Shown one piece after another: positions 51,035 to 61,233 of a DNA stretch of 64,000 nucleotides. Source of the stretch: Pseudomonas azotoformans (GTDB lineage Bacteria > Pseudomonadota > Gammaproteobacteria > Pseudomonadales > Pseudomonadaceae); the NCBI RefSeq assembly GCF_900103345.1, contig NZ_LT629702.1, positions 3,224,001-3,288,000 on the forward strand. Reading direction: 5' to 3'. Below the pieces are notes generated by a model. The model was not told where the DNA came from and did no database searches. It was given only the letters and a program-made list of their open reading frames with translations. How positions within the stretch are numbered: the first letter of the stretch is position 1; each line of letters opens with the position of its first letter. A program made the translations under genes and the position numbers.

Positions 51035-51189
51035 ACCGAGTCTCCCCTCAAGTGAGCCTCCAGCATGAAATCCCCCGCGTCTGGAGGATTGAACAAACTG
51101 CGCAACTGTTTGAATCAATTAAGGGTGAATTAAGTTGCGCTGGTTAATCTGGCGCCACTTAAACAGCTCACCGAAGAAGGACACACACC

Positions 51190-51498
51190 ATGAAAACCTT
51201 GACCGCTCTGTTCGCCGCTACCGCCCTGACCCTGACCGCCGGCCTGGCCCAGGCGGATGTTCGCCCGGACCACATTGAAGGCCTGCTCAAGTCCGGCGCG
51301 GTGATGCCTTTCGAAAAACTCAACGCGGCTGCCCTGGCCAAACATGCAGGCGCCACCATCAATGACACCGAGCTGGACCACAACAACAGTGGCGTGCTGG
51401 TCTACGAAGTCGAACTGACCGACACCGCTGGCAAGAAGTTTGAAGTGAAGCTCGACGCCAAGACTGGCGCCGTGCTGGAAGACAAGCTCGATACTTGA
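51190..51498 (+). CDS. PepSY-domain periplasmic protein
   Basis: A 102-residue secreted protein: signal peptide MKTLTALFAATALTLTAGLA (AQA cleavage), then one PepSY unit ending VYEVELTDTAGKKFEVKLDA then KTGAVLEDK. Such proteins are thought to inhibit periplasmic proteases or act as sensors; the role here is open. Confidence 0.9.
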   Translation: MKTLTALFAATALTLTAGLAQADVRPDHIEGLLKSGAVMPFEKLNAAALAKHAGATINDTELDHNNSGVLVYEVELTDTAGKKFEVKLDAKTGAVLEDKLDT

Positions 51499-51520
51499 TT
51501 TAAACTTAAACAATCCTCCC

Positions 51521-51620
51521 TGTAGGAGCGAGTTTGCTCGCAAAAAAACTCAACGATAACGCGTGAACATTGGATAAACGCGGTGCCTATGAGTTCTTCG
51601 CGAGCAAGCTCGCTCCTACA
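51521..51620. repeat. REP-type palindromic doublet, family C
   Basis: TGTAGGAGCGAGTTTGCTCG and inverted GCGAGCAAGCTCGCTCCTAC between the convergent PepSY and chemoreceptor genes, 17 bases before the latter's stop. Confidence 0.9.
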
Positions 51621-51636
51621 GTTGGCATTAGCCTGA

Positions 51637-53265
51637 TCAGGCGCTCAGACGCGCCGTCACCTCATTCAACTCACTCGATAACCCACGCAGGTTTTGGCTC
51701 GCCGCTTCGGTGCGCTTCACATTGTCGAGGTTGGCCGTTGCCACCGTGGTGATCTGCGTGATGTTGCGCGAGATGTCCTCGGCCACCGACGTTTGCTCCT
51801 CCGCTGCCGTGGCGATCTGGCGGTTCATGTCGCGAATCGCCTCCACCGCTTGGGTGATGTGAGCCAGCATCGCGCCGGCTTGGGTGACCTTCTCCACACT
51901 CTCATCGCTGCACGACTGGCCGCTCACAATCGCTTCAGCCGCGTCCACCGCCCCGGTCTGCACCGCCTCGATAATCCCGTTGATCTCGATGATCGACGCC
52001 GCCGTGCGTTGCGCCAGGCTGCGTACCTCATCAGCCACCACCGCAAAGCCCCGCCCTGCTTCGCCTGCACGCGCGGCTTCAATCGCCGCGTTGAGCGCCA
52101 GCAGGTTGGTCTGTTCGGCAATGCCACGAATTACTTCCAGCACTTTGCCGATGCGTACGCTGTCGGTTTCCAGGCGGCGGATGATCGTGCCGGTGTTGAG
52201 GATTTCGTTGCGCATCTGGCCGATGGTGGCGATGGTGACTTTCATCACTTCACCGCCTTCGCGCGCCGAATGGTCCGCCTCGTCTGCCGCACGGGAAGCA
52301 CTGGCGGCATGGCGCGCGACTTCCTGGGCGGTGGCCGACATTTCCGTCATGGCCGTGGCCACTTGGTCGGTGCGGTTGAATTGATCGTTAGTGCCCGTCG
52401 CCATCTGCCCGGCGATGGCGTTCAACTCGCCGCTGGCGCCGACCAGGTCGGTAGCGCTGCGCTGCAAGCGGCTGAAGGTTTCGGCAAGAAAGTCGCGCAA
52501 GGTATTTGCGGCGGCGGCCAAGTGACCCAACTCATCCTGGCGACGGCTGGCTACGCGCTCGGCGAACCGACCGTGGCTCAGTTGCGTCACGTAGTCGATC
52601 AGGCTGCGGATCGGCAGGATCAGGTTGCGGTTGATCAACCACAGGCTGAACAAGCCGATCAGCACACCGGACAGCAACATGATCGCCAACCCCACCAGCA
52701 CGGTACGCTCGGCGTAGGCGCTGATGGCCTTGGATTGCTGGCTGCCTTGTTCACGCAGGTCACTGACCAGCGCACTCATCTGCTCACTGGCGGCGCGGTC
52801 TACGCCCTTCACCGCCGTATCGCCCGCGGTGGCATCGCCCCCTGCTGCCACATAGGCATCACGGCCCTTTTGGTAAGCCACACCGAGTTGCTGGTGCGCC
52901 TGGCGCAGGGTTTCGATGCGTCGACTCAGGCTCGGATCGCTGCCGGTCTGGGTGACCAGCCGAGTGAGAATGCCCTGCACATCGCGCTGGCGCTCCTGGA
53001 ACTGGCCCCAGTATTTCTCCATGTCCTGAGGCTGCTTGCCGCGCAACAGGACGTTTTTCCATTCCTGCACCTGCACCTTGAATTGCAGGTTGGCCTCGTC
53101 AATCAGTTGCGAGGTCAGTAATGGCCCATCGATCAAACTGCGATAACTCTGCACCCCATTGGACAGGAAGTTGAAACAGGCCAGGGCGATCAACAGCATC
53201 GCCAACAGGCTGCCACCGAGCAGCGACAGGATTTGTGCTCTCAAGGAGGTTCGCAAAACATTCAT
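51637..53265 (-). CDS. Methyl-accepting chemotaxis protein
   Basis: A 542-residue transmembrane chemoreceptor: N-terminal span ([20 protein letters not shown]), a helical periplasmic ligand domain of about 160 residues, second span ([20 protein letters not shown]), a HAMP region with [19 protein letters not shown] and the signalling domain with tip [20 protein letters not shown]. No C-terminal CheR/CheB tether pentapeptide (ends NEVTARLSA). ATG 53265 starts the first span; the longer frame is unsupported. Ligand unknown. Confidence 0.93.
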   Translation of the reverse strand: MNVLRTSLRAQILSLLGGSLLAMLLIALACFNFLSNGVQSYRSLIDGPLLTSQLIDEANLQFKVQVQEWKNVLLRGKQPQDMEKYWGQFQERQRDVQGILTRLVTQTGSDPSLSRRIETLRQAHQQLGVAYQKGRDAYVAAGGDATAGDTAVKGVDRAASEQMSALVSDLREQGSQQSKAISAYAERTVLVGLAIMLLSGVLIGLFSLWLINRNLILPIRSLIDYVTQLSHGRFAERVASRRQDELGHLAAAANTLRDFLAETFSRLQRSATDLVGASGELNAIAGQMATGTNDQFNRTDQVATAMTEMSATAQEVARHAASASRAADEADHSAREGGEVMKVTIATIGQMRNEILNTGTIIRRLETDSVRIGKVLEVIRGIAEQTNLLALNAAIEAARAGEAGRGFAVVADEVRSLAQRTAASIIEINGIIEAVQTGAVDAAEAIVSGQSCSDESVEKVTQAGAMLAHITQAVEAIRDMNRQIATAAEEQTSVAEDISRNITQITTVATANLDNVKRTEAASQNLRGLSSELNEVTARLSA

Positions 53266-53528
53266 CGGGGAAAAGCCTCGATACAGGGAAGTGGTGCATA
53301 CACACGGCGACGTCCCTGTCATCAAAAGCACCGCCCATCCACAGCGGGTCTTAATGCCTTGAATCGGCCGGGCCAGAGGCTTCTTGAACGGTTCCTGACA
53401 GGCGGTCAAATAAATGTCACCGCAACGAAATAAATCCAAAACCGTCACAAAACTGTCAAATCCCCTTGCAATGATTCGCGCATGCGAACCTGTGAAATCT
53501 CCTACAGGCGCTTTTCCTGCGAGCCCTC

Positions 53529-54551
53529 ATGAACCACAGCATCGACCACAGCCACCAGGACTCCGACCTGTTCGGCTTGCTTTACGGTTTCCGTTTTCGC
53601 CCCGGTGAAAAGGGCGAGCAGATCGATTCGGCCACGGCCCTCCAGGCCTTGCGCCAACCGGCCGACCCGGACGAATTTTTGTGGTTGCACCTGAACCTGG
53701 CCCACGCCGCATGTGAACGCTGGATGCAGGCGCATCTGGATCTGCCGGAAGAGTTCTTCGAAGCCCTGCATGAAGGCTCGCGCTCCACCCGCATCGAACA
53801 CGTCGACTCAGCCTTGCTGGCGGTGGTCAACGACGTGGTCTTCAACTTCAGCAGCATGGTCTCGTCGGATATTTCCACGCTATGGGTGTGCGCGCGCAGT
53901 CGCCTGTTGATCAGCGCACGCCTGCAACCGCTGCACTCAGTGGACAAGCTGCGCTCATCGGTGAAGGCCGGTGAAAGCTTCCGCTCGCCACTGGCCTTGC
54001 TCGTGCACTTGCTGCGTGACCAGGGTGAAGTGCTGACGCAAATCGTGCGCAAGACCAGCATCAGCGTCGACCATATCGAGGATCAATTACTCTCGTCACG
54101 CCTGTCCACCAACCGCGCCGAACTCGGTGCGGCGCGCCGGGTGCTGGTGCGCCTGCAACGCCTGCTGGCGCTGGAGCCGGGTTCGCTGCTGCGCCTGCTC
54201 AACCGGCCGCCACAGTGGCTGCAGAAGGAAGACGTGAAGGAGTTGCGCAAATCCACCGAGGAGTTTGCGCTGATCATCAACGACCTGATGGCCCTGGGCG
54301 AACGCATCAAGCTGTTGCAGGAAGAAATTGCCGCCAACCTTAACGAGCAAAGCAACCGCACGCTGTTCACCCTTACCGTGGTGACGGTGCTGGCGTTGCC
54401 GATCAACATCATCGCCGGTTTTTTCGGCATGAACGTGGGCGGGGTGCCGCTTTCCCAAGACCCGGAAGGCTTCTGGATCCTGGTAGCGTTGGTGGCGACC
54501 TTTACCTTGATCGCCGGGCGTTGGGCTTTCAGGAAGCGCAAAGACTACTGA
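53529..54551 (+). CDS. zntB: Zinc transporter ZntB (CorA family)
   Basis: A 340-residue CorA-superfamily transporter with a large cytoplasmic N-terminal funnel domain and two C-terminal spans (LFTLTVVTVLALPINIIAGF; FWILVALVATFTLIAGRWAF). The signature loop reads FFGMNVGGVPL: the GMN motif with the GGVP continuation marks ZntB-type rather than CorA magnesium channels. Moves zinc across the inner membrane. Stand-alone gene ended by a family A repeat. Confidence 0.92.
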   Translation: MNHSIDHSHQDSDLFGLLYGFRFRPGEKGEQIDSATALQALRQPADPDEFLWLHLNLAHAACERWMQAHLDLPEEFFEALHEGSRSTRIEHVDSALLAVVNDVVFNFSSMVSSDISTLWVCARSRLLISARLQPLHSVDKLRSSVKAGESFRSPLALLVHLLRDQGEVLTQIVRKTSISVDHIEDQLLSSRLSTNRAELGAARRVLVRLQRLLALEPGSLLRLLNRPPQWLQKEDVKELRKSTEEFALIINDLMALGERIKLLQEEIAANLNEQSNRTLFTLTVVTVLALPINIIAGFFGMNVGGVPLSQDPEGFWILVALVATFTLIAGRWAFRKRKDY

Positions 54552-54571
54552 ACTGAAACGCAGTTGAAAAA

Positions 54572-54660
54572 GTGGGAGGGGGCTTGCCCCCGATTGCAGT
54601 GGGTCAGCTACAAATAAGCTGGCTGACCCACCGCTATCGGGGGCAAGCCCCCTCCCACAT
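54572..54660. repeat. REP-type palindromic doublet, family A
   Basis: GTGGGAGGGGGCTTGCCCCC and its inverted partner, 20 bases after the zntB stop. Confidence 0.9.
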
Positions 54661-54785
54661 AGTTTCTGCGGCGTATACAGGATCAGCGGCTATCCCAATT
54701 CCATCAAACACTGACCTATGGCAGCATCTCTGTAACATTCTGCAATGACTATGAACGACATCCTCCCCACACTGGATGCCCCGGC

Positions 54786-56402
54786 ATGGCCACCCCTTCC
54801 CTGACTGCCTCCCCCCACGCCTCACCCGCTGCCCCCAAACCCAGGCTGGACAAGAAACCCAGCCTGGTGACAGTGATCATCTTCTTTGCCGTGCTCGCCA
54901 TGGGCCTGTTGTTCACCGCCTACAGCCTGATGCATGACATGCACGAAATGGGCGCCCAGCTCACCACTTGGACGCCGTTTTTGCTGCTGGGCGTGGCGCT
55001 GTTGATCGCCCTGGGTTTCGAGTTCGTCAACGGCTTCCACGACACCGCCAACGCCGTGGCGACAGTGATTTACACCAACTCGCTGCCGCCGCATTTTGCC
55101 GTGGTGTGGTCGGGCTTTTTCAACTTTCTTGGCGTGCTGCTTTCGAGCGGCGCGGTGGCGTTCGGCATCATTGCGTTGCTGCCGGTGGAGCTGATTCTGC
55201 AGGTGGGGTCTTCCGCCGGTTTCGCGATGATCTTCGCCCTGTTGATCGCCGCCATCCTGTGGAACCTTGGCACCTGGTGGCTGGGCTTGCCGGCGTCGTC
55301 GTCCCACACGCTGATCGGTTCGATCATCGGCGTGGGCGTGGCGAATGCCTTGATGCACGGGCGTGACGGCACCAGCGGTGTGGACTGGAGCCAGGCGATC
55401 AAGATTGGCTACGCCTTGCTGCTGTCGCCGCTGATCGGCTTTGCGTTTGCGGCGATGCTGTTGCTGGCCCTGCGCGCCTTCGTCAAGAACCGCGCGCTGT
55501 ACAAGGCGCCAAAAGGCGATACCCCGCCGCCGTGGTGGATCCGCGGCATGCTGATCGCCACCTGCACCGGCGTGTCCTTTGCCCACGGCTCCAACGATGG
55601 GCAAAAAGGCATGGGCCTGATCATGCTGATCCTGGTGGGCACCTTGCCGATGGCCTACGCGCTGAACCGCACCATGCCGGCCGAGCAGTCGCTGCAATTC
55701 GCCGCCGTGGCCGAAGTCACCCAAGTAGCCCTGGTGAAAAGCGCACCGCAAGCGCTGACCGGCGACCCACGACCGATCCTCTCCACTTACGTGCGCACCA
55801 AGGAAGCCACCCCGCAACTGGTCCCCGCCCTCGCCGCCCTGGCCGGGCAGATCGGTGATGAAGTCAAAGGTTATGGCTCCCTGGCCAAGGTGCCTGCCGA
55901 AGCAGTCGGCAACGTGCGCAACGACATGTACCTGACCAGCGAAACCATTCGCCTGATGGACAAGGGCAAGGTCGGCAACTTTGACGCCGACACCCAAGGC
56001 AAGCTGCAACTGTTCAAGCAACAGATCGATAATTCCACGCGCTTTATTCCGCTGTGGGTGAAGATCGCCGTGGCCATCGCCCTGGGCCTGGGCACCATGG
56101 TCGGCTGGAAGCGCATCGTGGTGACCGTGGGCGAGAAGATCGGCAAGACCCACCTGACTTACGCCCAGGGCGCCTCGGCGGAAATGGTGGCGATGCTGAC
56201 CATCGGCGCGGCGGACATGTATGGGTTGCCGGTGTCGACCACCCATGTGTTGTCGTCGGGTGTGGCGGGGACCATGGTGGCCAATGGCGGTGGGTTGCAG
56301 ATGCGCACGATCCGCAATCTGGCGATGGCGTGGGTGCTGACGTTGCCGGCGGCCATCGTGCTTTCCGGCAGCCTCTACTGGCTATTCACCCAACTCTTCT
56401 GA
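54786..56402 (+). CDS. pitA: Low-affinity inorganic phosphate transporter, PiT family
   Basis: A 538-residue inner-membrane symporter with about ten spans and the duplicated PiT signatures GFEFVNGFHDTANAVATVIY (N-terminal) and SFAHGSNDGQKGMGLI (central), plus GLPASSSHTLIGSIIGVG and GLPVSTTHVLSSGVAG in the two halves. Imports phosphate as a metal-phosphate complex. A hydrophilic insertion of about 130 residues (about 310-420) separates the halves, as in longer bacterial Pit proteins. Confidence 0.93.
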   Translation: MATPSLTASPHASPAAPKPRLDKKPSLVTVIIFFAVLAMGLLFTAYSLMHDMHEMGAQLTTWTPFLLLGVALLIALGFEFVNGFHDTANAVATVIYTNSLPPHFAVVWSGFFNFLGVLLSSGAVAFGIIALLPVELILQVGSSAGFAMIFALLIAAILWNLGTWWLGLPASSSHTLIGSIIGVGVANALMHGRDGTSGVDWSQAIKIGYALLLSPLIGFAFAAMLLLALRAFVKNRALYKAPKGDTPPPWWIRGMLIATCTGVSFAHGSNDGQKGMGLIMLILVGTLPMAYALNRTMPAEQSLQFAAVAEVTQVALVKSAPQALTGDPRPILSTYVRTKEATPQLVPALAALAGQIGDEVKGYGSLAKVPAEAVGNVRNDMYLTSETIRLMDKGKVGNFDADTQGKLQLFKQQIDNSTRFIPLWVKIAVAIALGLGTMVGWKRIVVTVGEKIGKTHLTYAQGASAEMVAMLTIGAADMYGLPVSTTHVLSSGVAGTMVANGGGLQMRTIRNLAMAWVLTLPAAIVLSGSLYWLFTQLF

Positions 56403-56437
56403 CACCACACAGAAGCAAAAGTGAACAGAGAACCAAA

Positions 56438-56526
56438 TGTGGGAGAGGGCTTGCCCCCGATAGCGGTGTGTCAGCCAGTCTTTCTGTAGCTGACCCACTG
56501 CAATCGGGGGCAAGCCCCCTCCCACA
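56438..56526. repeat. REP-type palindromic doublet, family A
   Basis: TGTGGGAGAGGGCTTGCCCC and inverted AAGCCCCCTCCCACA, placed between the convergent pitA and pxpC ends, 4 bases from the pxpC stop. Confidence 0.9.
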
Positions 56527-56529
56527 GTT

Positions 56530-57504
56530 TTATCCTGCGAACAGCCCGGACATTATCTTCAACCGCTTCTTGTACACCCGCCGCGCCTCCAACGCCTCTT
56601 CCAGCGTCACTGCCACAAACCCCGCCCGCTGGTTCGGTTGCATCTGCCCGATCAAATCCAGATCGGCGCTGATCACCGTGCCGATCATCGCGTAGCCACC
56701 GCCCGACACCGCGTCCCGGTGCAACACAATCGGCTCCAACCCCGCTGGCACCTGGATCGAACCGATCGGGTAGCAACTGTCGACGATATTCGACGGATCC
56801 GACCCCGCGCCAAACGGCTGCTCCCGTGGCTGGAAGCTCAACGCACTGCCGCCCTTGAAGCGATAGCCGATGCGGTCGGCTTCGGAACCCACGGTCCAGG
56901 GCTCGGCGAAAAAGCTGCTTTTTGCCGCATCCGTGAGGCGTTCGTAATACAGCCCCGGCACCACACGCAGGGTGACGTCACCGCCCACCGAACGGCGCAA
57001 CGCCATCGGCAGACTATCGCCCGCACGCCGCGTGCCACTGGCTTCACCGATGGGCAACTCGTCGCCTTCCTGCAAGCGCCGACCGTGAAAGCCGCCCAGC
57101 GCGCCAAGGGTGTAGGTCGAGCGGCTACCGAGCACCAGCGGCACATCGATGCCACCGGCCACCGCGAGGTAAGTCCGCGCGCCCGCCTTGGGAAACTCAA
57201 AGCGCAACACCTGCCCGGCACGCACCTGAAACGCCGTGTCCTGATGCACCACTTCACCGTCCAGGCGCGGTGACATCAAGGCACCACTGAGGGCCACCAG
57301 CGCATCCTGTTGGAATTCCAGTTCGGGGCCGATCAGCGTGCACTCCAGGCCCGCTGCGCCCACCGGGTTGCCCACCAGATGGTTGGCCGCGCTCAGCGCG
57401 TATTGATCCAGCGCGCCCGATGGCGGGATGCCCAGGTGGTAGTAACCTTCGCGGCCAAGGTCCTGCACGGAGGTGGCGAGGCCGGGTTTGAGGACCTTGA
57501 TCAT
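56530..57504 (-). CDS. pxpC: 5-oxoprolinase subunit C (biotin-dependent carboxyltransferase-like)
   Basis: A 324-residue subunit of the ATP-dependent PxpABC 5-oxoprolinase, which opens pyroglutamate to glutamate. Starts MIKVLKPGLATSVQDLGREG, then YYHLGIPPSGALDQYALSAA, and contains FDPR-like ERLTDAAKSSFFAEPWTVG and GIDVPLVLGSRSTYTLGALG, all diagnostic of the family formerly called allophanate hydrolase subunit 2. Overlaps pxpB by 4 bases. Confidence 0.94.
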   Translation of the reverse strand: MIKVLKPGLATSVQDLGREGYYHLGIPPSGALDQYALSAANHLVGNPVGAAGLECTLIGPELEFQQDALVALSGALMSPRLDGEVVHQDTAFQVRAGQVLRFEFPKAGARTYLAVAGGIDVPLVLGSRSTYTLGALGGFHGRRLQEGDELPIGEASGTRRAGDSLPMALRRSVGGDVTLRVVPGLYYERLTDAAKSSFFAEPWTVGSEADRIGYRFKGGSALSFQPREQPFGAGSDPSNIVDSCYPIGSIQVPAGLEPIVLHRDAVSGGGYAMIGTVISADLDLIGQMQPNQRAGFVAVTLEEALEARRVYKKRLKIMSGLFAG

Positions 57505-58379
57505 GCCAGCGCCTCCTGCAGGGTTTTCGGGTAACCGATAGGGTCGGCGAGAAACGCGTCGAGGGAAAATTCCACCGGGCGGATGCGCAGGTCGAAACGT
57601 CCTTCATCCACTTGCGCCACTGCCTGATCGTAAGCGTCGCGGTCCATGGGTTTGAACTGCACGATATCGCCGGGGCGGAAGAACACCATGTGCTCCTTGA
57701 GGTACGCCAACTGCTGCGCCGGGTCGTAGATCGGCGCCGGGGTCACGCCGAACATCTGGTAACCGCCGGCACCGCGCACCGAGTAGATGCAACCAAAACA
57801 GCCGCCATGGCCGAGGGTGAGTTTCGGCGTATCGGTGCGTGGGCGCAGGTACTTGGGCACCTGCAACTGCCGCTCGCGTTCGACCATCTGGAACATGAAC
57901 GGCAAGCCCGCGACAAACCCGACCATCGACACAAACCACGGCGCGCCGCTGTGGGCTGCGATAAACGCGTCGACATCAGCCAGGCCATTGATGCGTGCGG
58001 CGTATTCCAGGTCGGTGCCGCTGGGGTCCTGGTGACGGTCGCGAAAACGCATCAGCGTTTCGTGCGTCCACGGGTCGTTGTACAGCACCGGGATTTCGAT
58101 GATGCGCGTGTGCAGGGTGCGTTCGGCCACGGCCTGGGCTTCGGCGGTCTGCACCGCGTCGAGCAGCACATGGGGCGCGATGCGGTCGGGGTCAAAGCGA
58201 ATCTGGAACGATGCATTGGCCAGGCACACATCCAGCACGCCTTCCAGCGCCAGGCGTTCCACGGCGCGGGTCACCGCCATGCCTTTGAAAAAGGCCTCCA
58301 GGGACATGCTGTCGCTGACCTCGGCAAACAGGTGTTCATCACCGCCGAAGCTGTAGCGGATGGGGGACGTTTCAGCCAT
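57501..58379 (-). CDS. pxpB: 5-oxoprolinase subunit B
   Basis: A 292-residue kinase-inhibitor/allophanate-hydrolase-subunit-1-type protein: IRYSFGGDEHLFAEV, the VLYNDPWTHETLMRFRD region, and GFVAGLPFMFQMVERERQLQ then TLGHGGCFGCIYSVRGAGGY. The last block replaces the usual GFxPGFPYL/GSVGIAG pattern with a Cys-rich variant. ATG 58379 is the family start; the longer frame is unsupported. Somewhat longer than the ~220-residue norm. Confidence 0.9.
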   Translation of the reverse strand: MAETSPIRYSFGGDEHLFAEVSDSMSLEAFFKGMAVTRAVERLALEGVLDVCLANASFQIRFDPDRIAPHVLLDAVQTAEAQAVAERTLHTRIIEIPVLYNDPWTHETLMRFRDRHQDPSGTDLEYAARINGLADVDAFIAAHSGAPWFVSMVGFVAGLPFMFQMVERERQLQVPKYLRPRTDTPKLTLGHGGCFGCIYSVRGAGGYQMFGVTPAPIYDPAQQLAYLKEHMVFFRPGDIVQFKPMDRDAYDQAVAQVDEGRFDLRIRPVEFSLDAFLADPIGYPKTLQEALA

Positions 58380-58437
58380 GTCTGTTCCTCTTGGAATCGT
58401 TGTAGAAAGGCAGGCGAAAAAATAAGGCGATGATTTT

Positions 58438-59196
58438 TTAGTGTGGTGTTTTGACCGTGATGCCCGCTTGGTCCAGCGCTTCGCGGGTGGCTTCCACCAG
58501 TTCCAGCGCACCCGGCGTGTCGCTGTGCAGGCAGATGGAATCGAATTCGATAAACAGGTCTTCGCCTTCTACGGTTCGCACAAGTCCCGTCTGACAGGCC
58601 CGCAGGACGCGCGCCGCCACTGTTGCAGGATCCAGCGCCCGCACATTGCGGGTAAACACGATGGAGCCGGTCAGATCGTACTCACGGTCGGCATAAAACT
58701 CCCGCACCACCGGCTGCCCCAGTTCCGTGGCCACTCGCCAGATCACCGAGTTGGGCATGCAGTACAGCAGCAGCGTCGGCTCGATGATTTGCAGGTTCTG
58801 CACCAGCAGCCGCGCAGCTTCTTCGTCGCGGGCCAGGTGCATGTACAGCGCGCCGTGGGGCTTGATGTGTTGCAGGGTCACGCCTTGGGCGCGGGCGATT
58901 TCCCGCAGGGCTCCGAGCTGGTAGAGCATGTCGTCCACCAGCTCCTGGGCCGGCGCGTTGATGTGGCGGCGGCCAAAGCCCACCAGGTCGCGGAAGCCCG
59001 GATGCGCGCCGATGGCCACGCCCAATTGTTTGGCCCGCTCGACGGTGCGACGCATGGTGCCGGGGTCGCCGGCGTGGAAGCCGGTGGCGATGTTGGCTGA
59101 GCTGATATAGGCCATCAGTTCCGCGTCGACGCCATCGCCGATGGTCCAGGGGCCAAAGCCTTCGCCCATGTCCGAGTTGAAATCCACTGCCTGCAT
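58438..59196 (-). CDS. pxpA: 5-oxoprolinase subunit A (LamB/YcsF family)
   Basis: A 252-residue TIM-barrel-like subunit: [55 protein letters not shown] and [15 protein letters not shown] are the family blocks with putative metal/substrate residues. First gene of the pxpABC operon on the minus strand, divergent from a LysR regulator. ATG 59196 is chosen from the conserved N-terminus. Confidence 0.95.
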   Translation of the reverse strand: MQAVDFNSDMGEGFGPWTIGDGVDAELMAYISSANIATGFHAGDPGTMRRTVERAKQLGVAIGAHPGFRDLVGFGRRHINAPAQELVDDMLYQLGALREIARAQGVTLQHIKPHGALYMHLARDEEAARLLVQNLQIIEPTLLLYCMPNSVIWRVATELGQPVVREFYADREYDLTGSIVFTRNVRALDPATVAARVLRACQTGLVRTVEGEDLFIEFDSICLHSDTPGALELVEATREALDQAGITVKTPH

Positions 59197-59256
59197 CGAA
59201 GTCGCTCCGCCTAAGTGATGCTGGAAAAGTAGGCTGCCCCTTGACCCCTTGGGAAG

Positions 59257-59292
59257 ATCTATTATCAGATGACCCATCTTCTGAAAATCAGA
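59257..59292. promoter_or_regulatory. Overlapping palindromes in the pxpA/LysR divergent region
   Basis: ATCT-N6-AGAT (59257-59270), AGAT-N5-ATCT (59267-59279) and TCTGAAAATCAGA (59280-59292) overlap within 36 bases midway between the two start codons. Probable binding site of the divergently encoded LysR protein. Confidence 0.45.
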
Positions 59293-59316
59293 TAGCCCTA
59301 TGTTATGGAGAGGCCG

Positions 59317-60234
59317 ATGTCCCTGACCTTGCGCCAAGTCCGCTACTTTGTCGCCACCGCCGAAATCGGCCAGATCTCCCAGGCGGCCATCCACCTGAAC
59401 ATCTCCCAGTCAGCGGTGACCACGGCGATCAAGGAGTTGGAGGGCATGCTCGGCGTGCAGTTGTTCGTGCGTTCGGCCCAGGGCATGAACCTCACGGATG
59501 CCGGGCGGCATTTTCTCAACCGTGCCTACGTGATCCTGCGCAGCGTTGATGACGCGCTGAACAGCCCGCTGCCCGACTACCGCGCCAGTGGCGTGCTGCG
59601 CCTGGCCGCCAGCTACACGGTACTCGGCTACTTCCTGCCGCACCATTTGCAGCGCATGGAGCACTGGCACCCGGACGTGACCATCGAGGTCTTCGAGCAG
59701 GAGCGCCAGGCCATCGAACAGGGCTTGCTCGATGGCCAGTTCGACATGGCGGTGGTGCTCACCGCCAACCTCACTCACCCGGCCATCGTTTCGGAAATCC
59801 TCTTCAATTCGGAACGCCGCCTGTGGCTGCCCAGCCACCACCCGCTGTGCGAACGCGGCGCCGTGAGCCTGGCCGACGTGGCCCGGGAACCCTACATCCT
59901 GCTCACCGTCGACGAGGCCGAACACAGCGCCATGCGCTATTGGGAACAGGCCGGGCAAACGCCCCTGGTGCGGCTGCGCACCAGTTCGGTGGAAGCGGTG
60001 CGCAGCATGGTCGCCAATGGCAGCGGCGTGGCGATCCTGTCCGACCTGGTGCATCGACCCTGGTCCCTGGAAGGCAAGCGCATCGAAACCCTCACCGTCA
60101 CCGACCCCGTCACGCCGATGAGCGTGGGCCTGGCCTGGCACCGCGAGCGCGCCTTCACCCCGGCGATGCAGGCGGTGCGCGATTACTTCCACGACGCGTT
60201 CCTGGCGCCGCAGCAACTGTCGGCGCGGCGTTAG
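59317..60234 (+). CDS. LysR-family regulator of the pxpABC operon
   Basis: A 305-residue LysR protein ([40 protein letters not shown]) with a CysB-like effector domain ([20 protein letters not shown]). ATG 59317 has GGAGAGG just upstream. Divergent from pxpA, with palindromes between, so it likely senses 5-oxoproline or a related acid. Its TAG stop interlocks with the TAA of the convergent LysR gene (TTAG at 60231-60234). Confidence 0.9.
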   Translation: MSLTLRQVRYFVATAEIGQISQAAIHLNISQSAVTTAIKELEGMLGVQLFVRSAQGMNLTDAGRHFLNRAYVILRSVDDALNSPLPDYRASGVLRLAASYTVLGYFLPHHLQRMEHWHPDVTIEVFEQERQAIEQGLLDGQFDMAVVLTANLTHPAIVSEILFNSERRLWLPSHHPLCERGAVSLADVAREPYILLTVDEAEHSAMRYWEQAGQTPLVRLRTSSVEAVRSMVANGSGVAILSDLVHRPWSLEGKRIETLTVTDPVTPMSVGLAWHRERAFTPAMQAVRDYFHDAFLAPQQLSARR

Positions 60235-61127
60235 AGGTGGGCTTGCAGGGTGGCGGCCAACCAGTCCATGAACACCCGCACCCGCAACGGCAAATGCCGC
60301 TGGCCGGCATACAGCAGTGACACGTCCAGCGGCGGCGCCGGGTAGTCCGGCAGCAGCGCGACCAGCTCACCGGTGGCCAATAAATCAGCGATACCCAGGG
60401 CCGGCACCTGGGTAATCCCGAAACCGCCCAGGCATGCCGCCTTGTAGGCATCGGTGCTGTTGACCGTCACGCGCCCGGCCATGGGAACGCGGTGCACCTT
60501 GTTGCCCAGCAGGTATTCAAAGCCAGCCGAGCGCGCGCCCAGCGGCCGCACGTAATGCACCAACTGGTGCCGCGCCAGGTCGGCCAACGTCTCGGGCATG
60601 CCATGGCGTTGCAGGTACGCCGCGCTCGCGCAGTTGATCATCGGCATGCTGCACAGCAGGCGCGCCACCACGCTCTGGTCCGGTTGCGCACCGACGCGCA
60701 GCACGCAATCAAAGCCTTCGGCGAGCAGGTCGACCTGGCGGTCGGTGGTGCTGATTTCCAGCTCGATCAAGGGGTGTGCATGCATGAATTCGGGCAAGCG
60801 CGGCAGGATCAATTCCCGCGCCATCACGTTGGGCATGTCCACCCGAATGCGCCCGGTCAATTGCGCTTCATCCTGGCGAAACAAGCCCTCCAGCTCCTCC
60901 ATATGCGACAGCAGATCCTTGCTGCGCTCATACAAAACCCGGCCGTCCTGGGTCGCCTGCACCTTGCGCGTGGTGCGTTGCAACAGGCGCGCGCCGAGCA
61001 GTTCTTCCAGGGCTTGCACATGCTCGGACACAGTCGAGCGCGGCAGCCCCAGGCTCTCGCCGGCCTGGGTAAAACTCGACAGTTCGGTGACACGCACGAA
61101 GGTGCGCAGCAGCTCAAGTTTGTTCAT
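60231..61127 (-). CDS. LysR-family regulator (divergent from the SDR gene)
   Basis: A 298-residue LysR protein of the large CrgA/DhcR-like group: MNKLELLRTFVRVTELSSFT, LGLPRSTVSEHVQALEELLG, and an effector domain with VDMPNVMARELILPRLPEFM. It faces an SDR-family gene 107 bases away, the common regulator-target layout for this group. Confidence 0.9.
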   Translation of the reverse strand: MNKLELLRTFVRVTELSSFTQAGESLGLPRSTVSEHVQALEELLGARLLQRTTRKVQATQDGRVLYERSKDLLSHMEELEGLFRQDEAQLTGRIRVDMPNVMARELILPRLPEFMHAHPLIELEISTTDRQVDLLAEGFDCVLRVGAQPDQSVVARLLCSMPMINCASAAYLQRHGMPETLADLARHQLVHYVRPLGARSAGFEYLLGNKVHRVPMAGRVTVNSTDAYKAACLGGFGITQVPALGIADLLATGELVALLPDYPAPPLDVSLLYAGQRHLPLRVRVFMDWLAATLQAHL

Positions 61128-61233
61128 TTGATTGTTCGCCTTATCCGGCCAGTGATTCCGGTATAACGCTGTTTATCACGTTATGGGCGAATAAATACAC
61201 TCTGTCCCACTGATCACCCACGAGGACTAGAGC

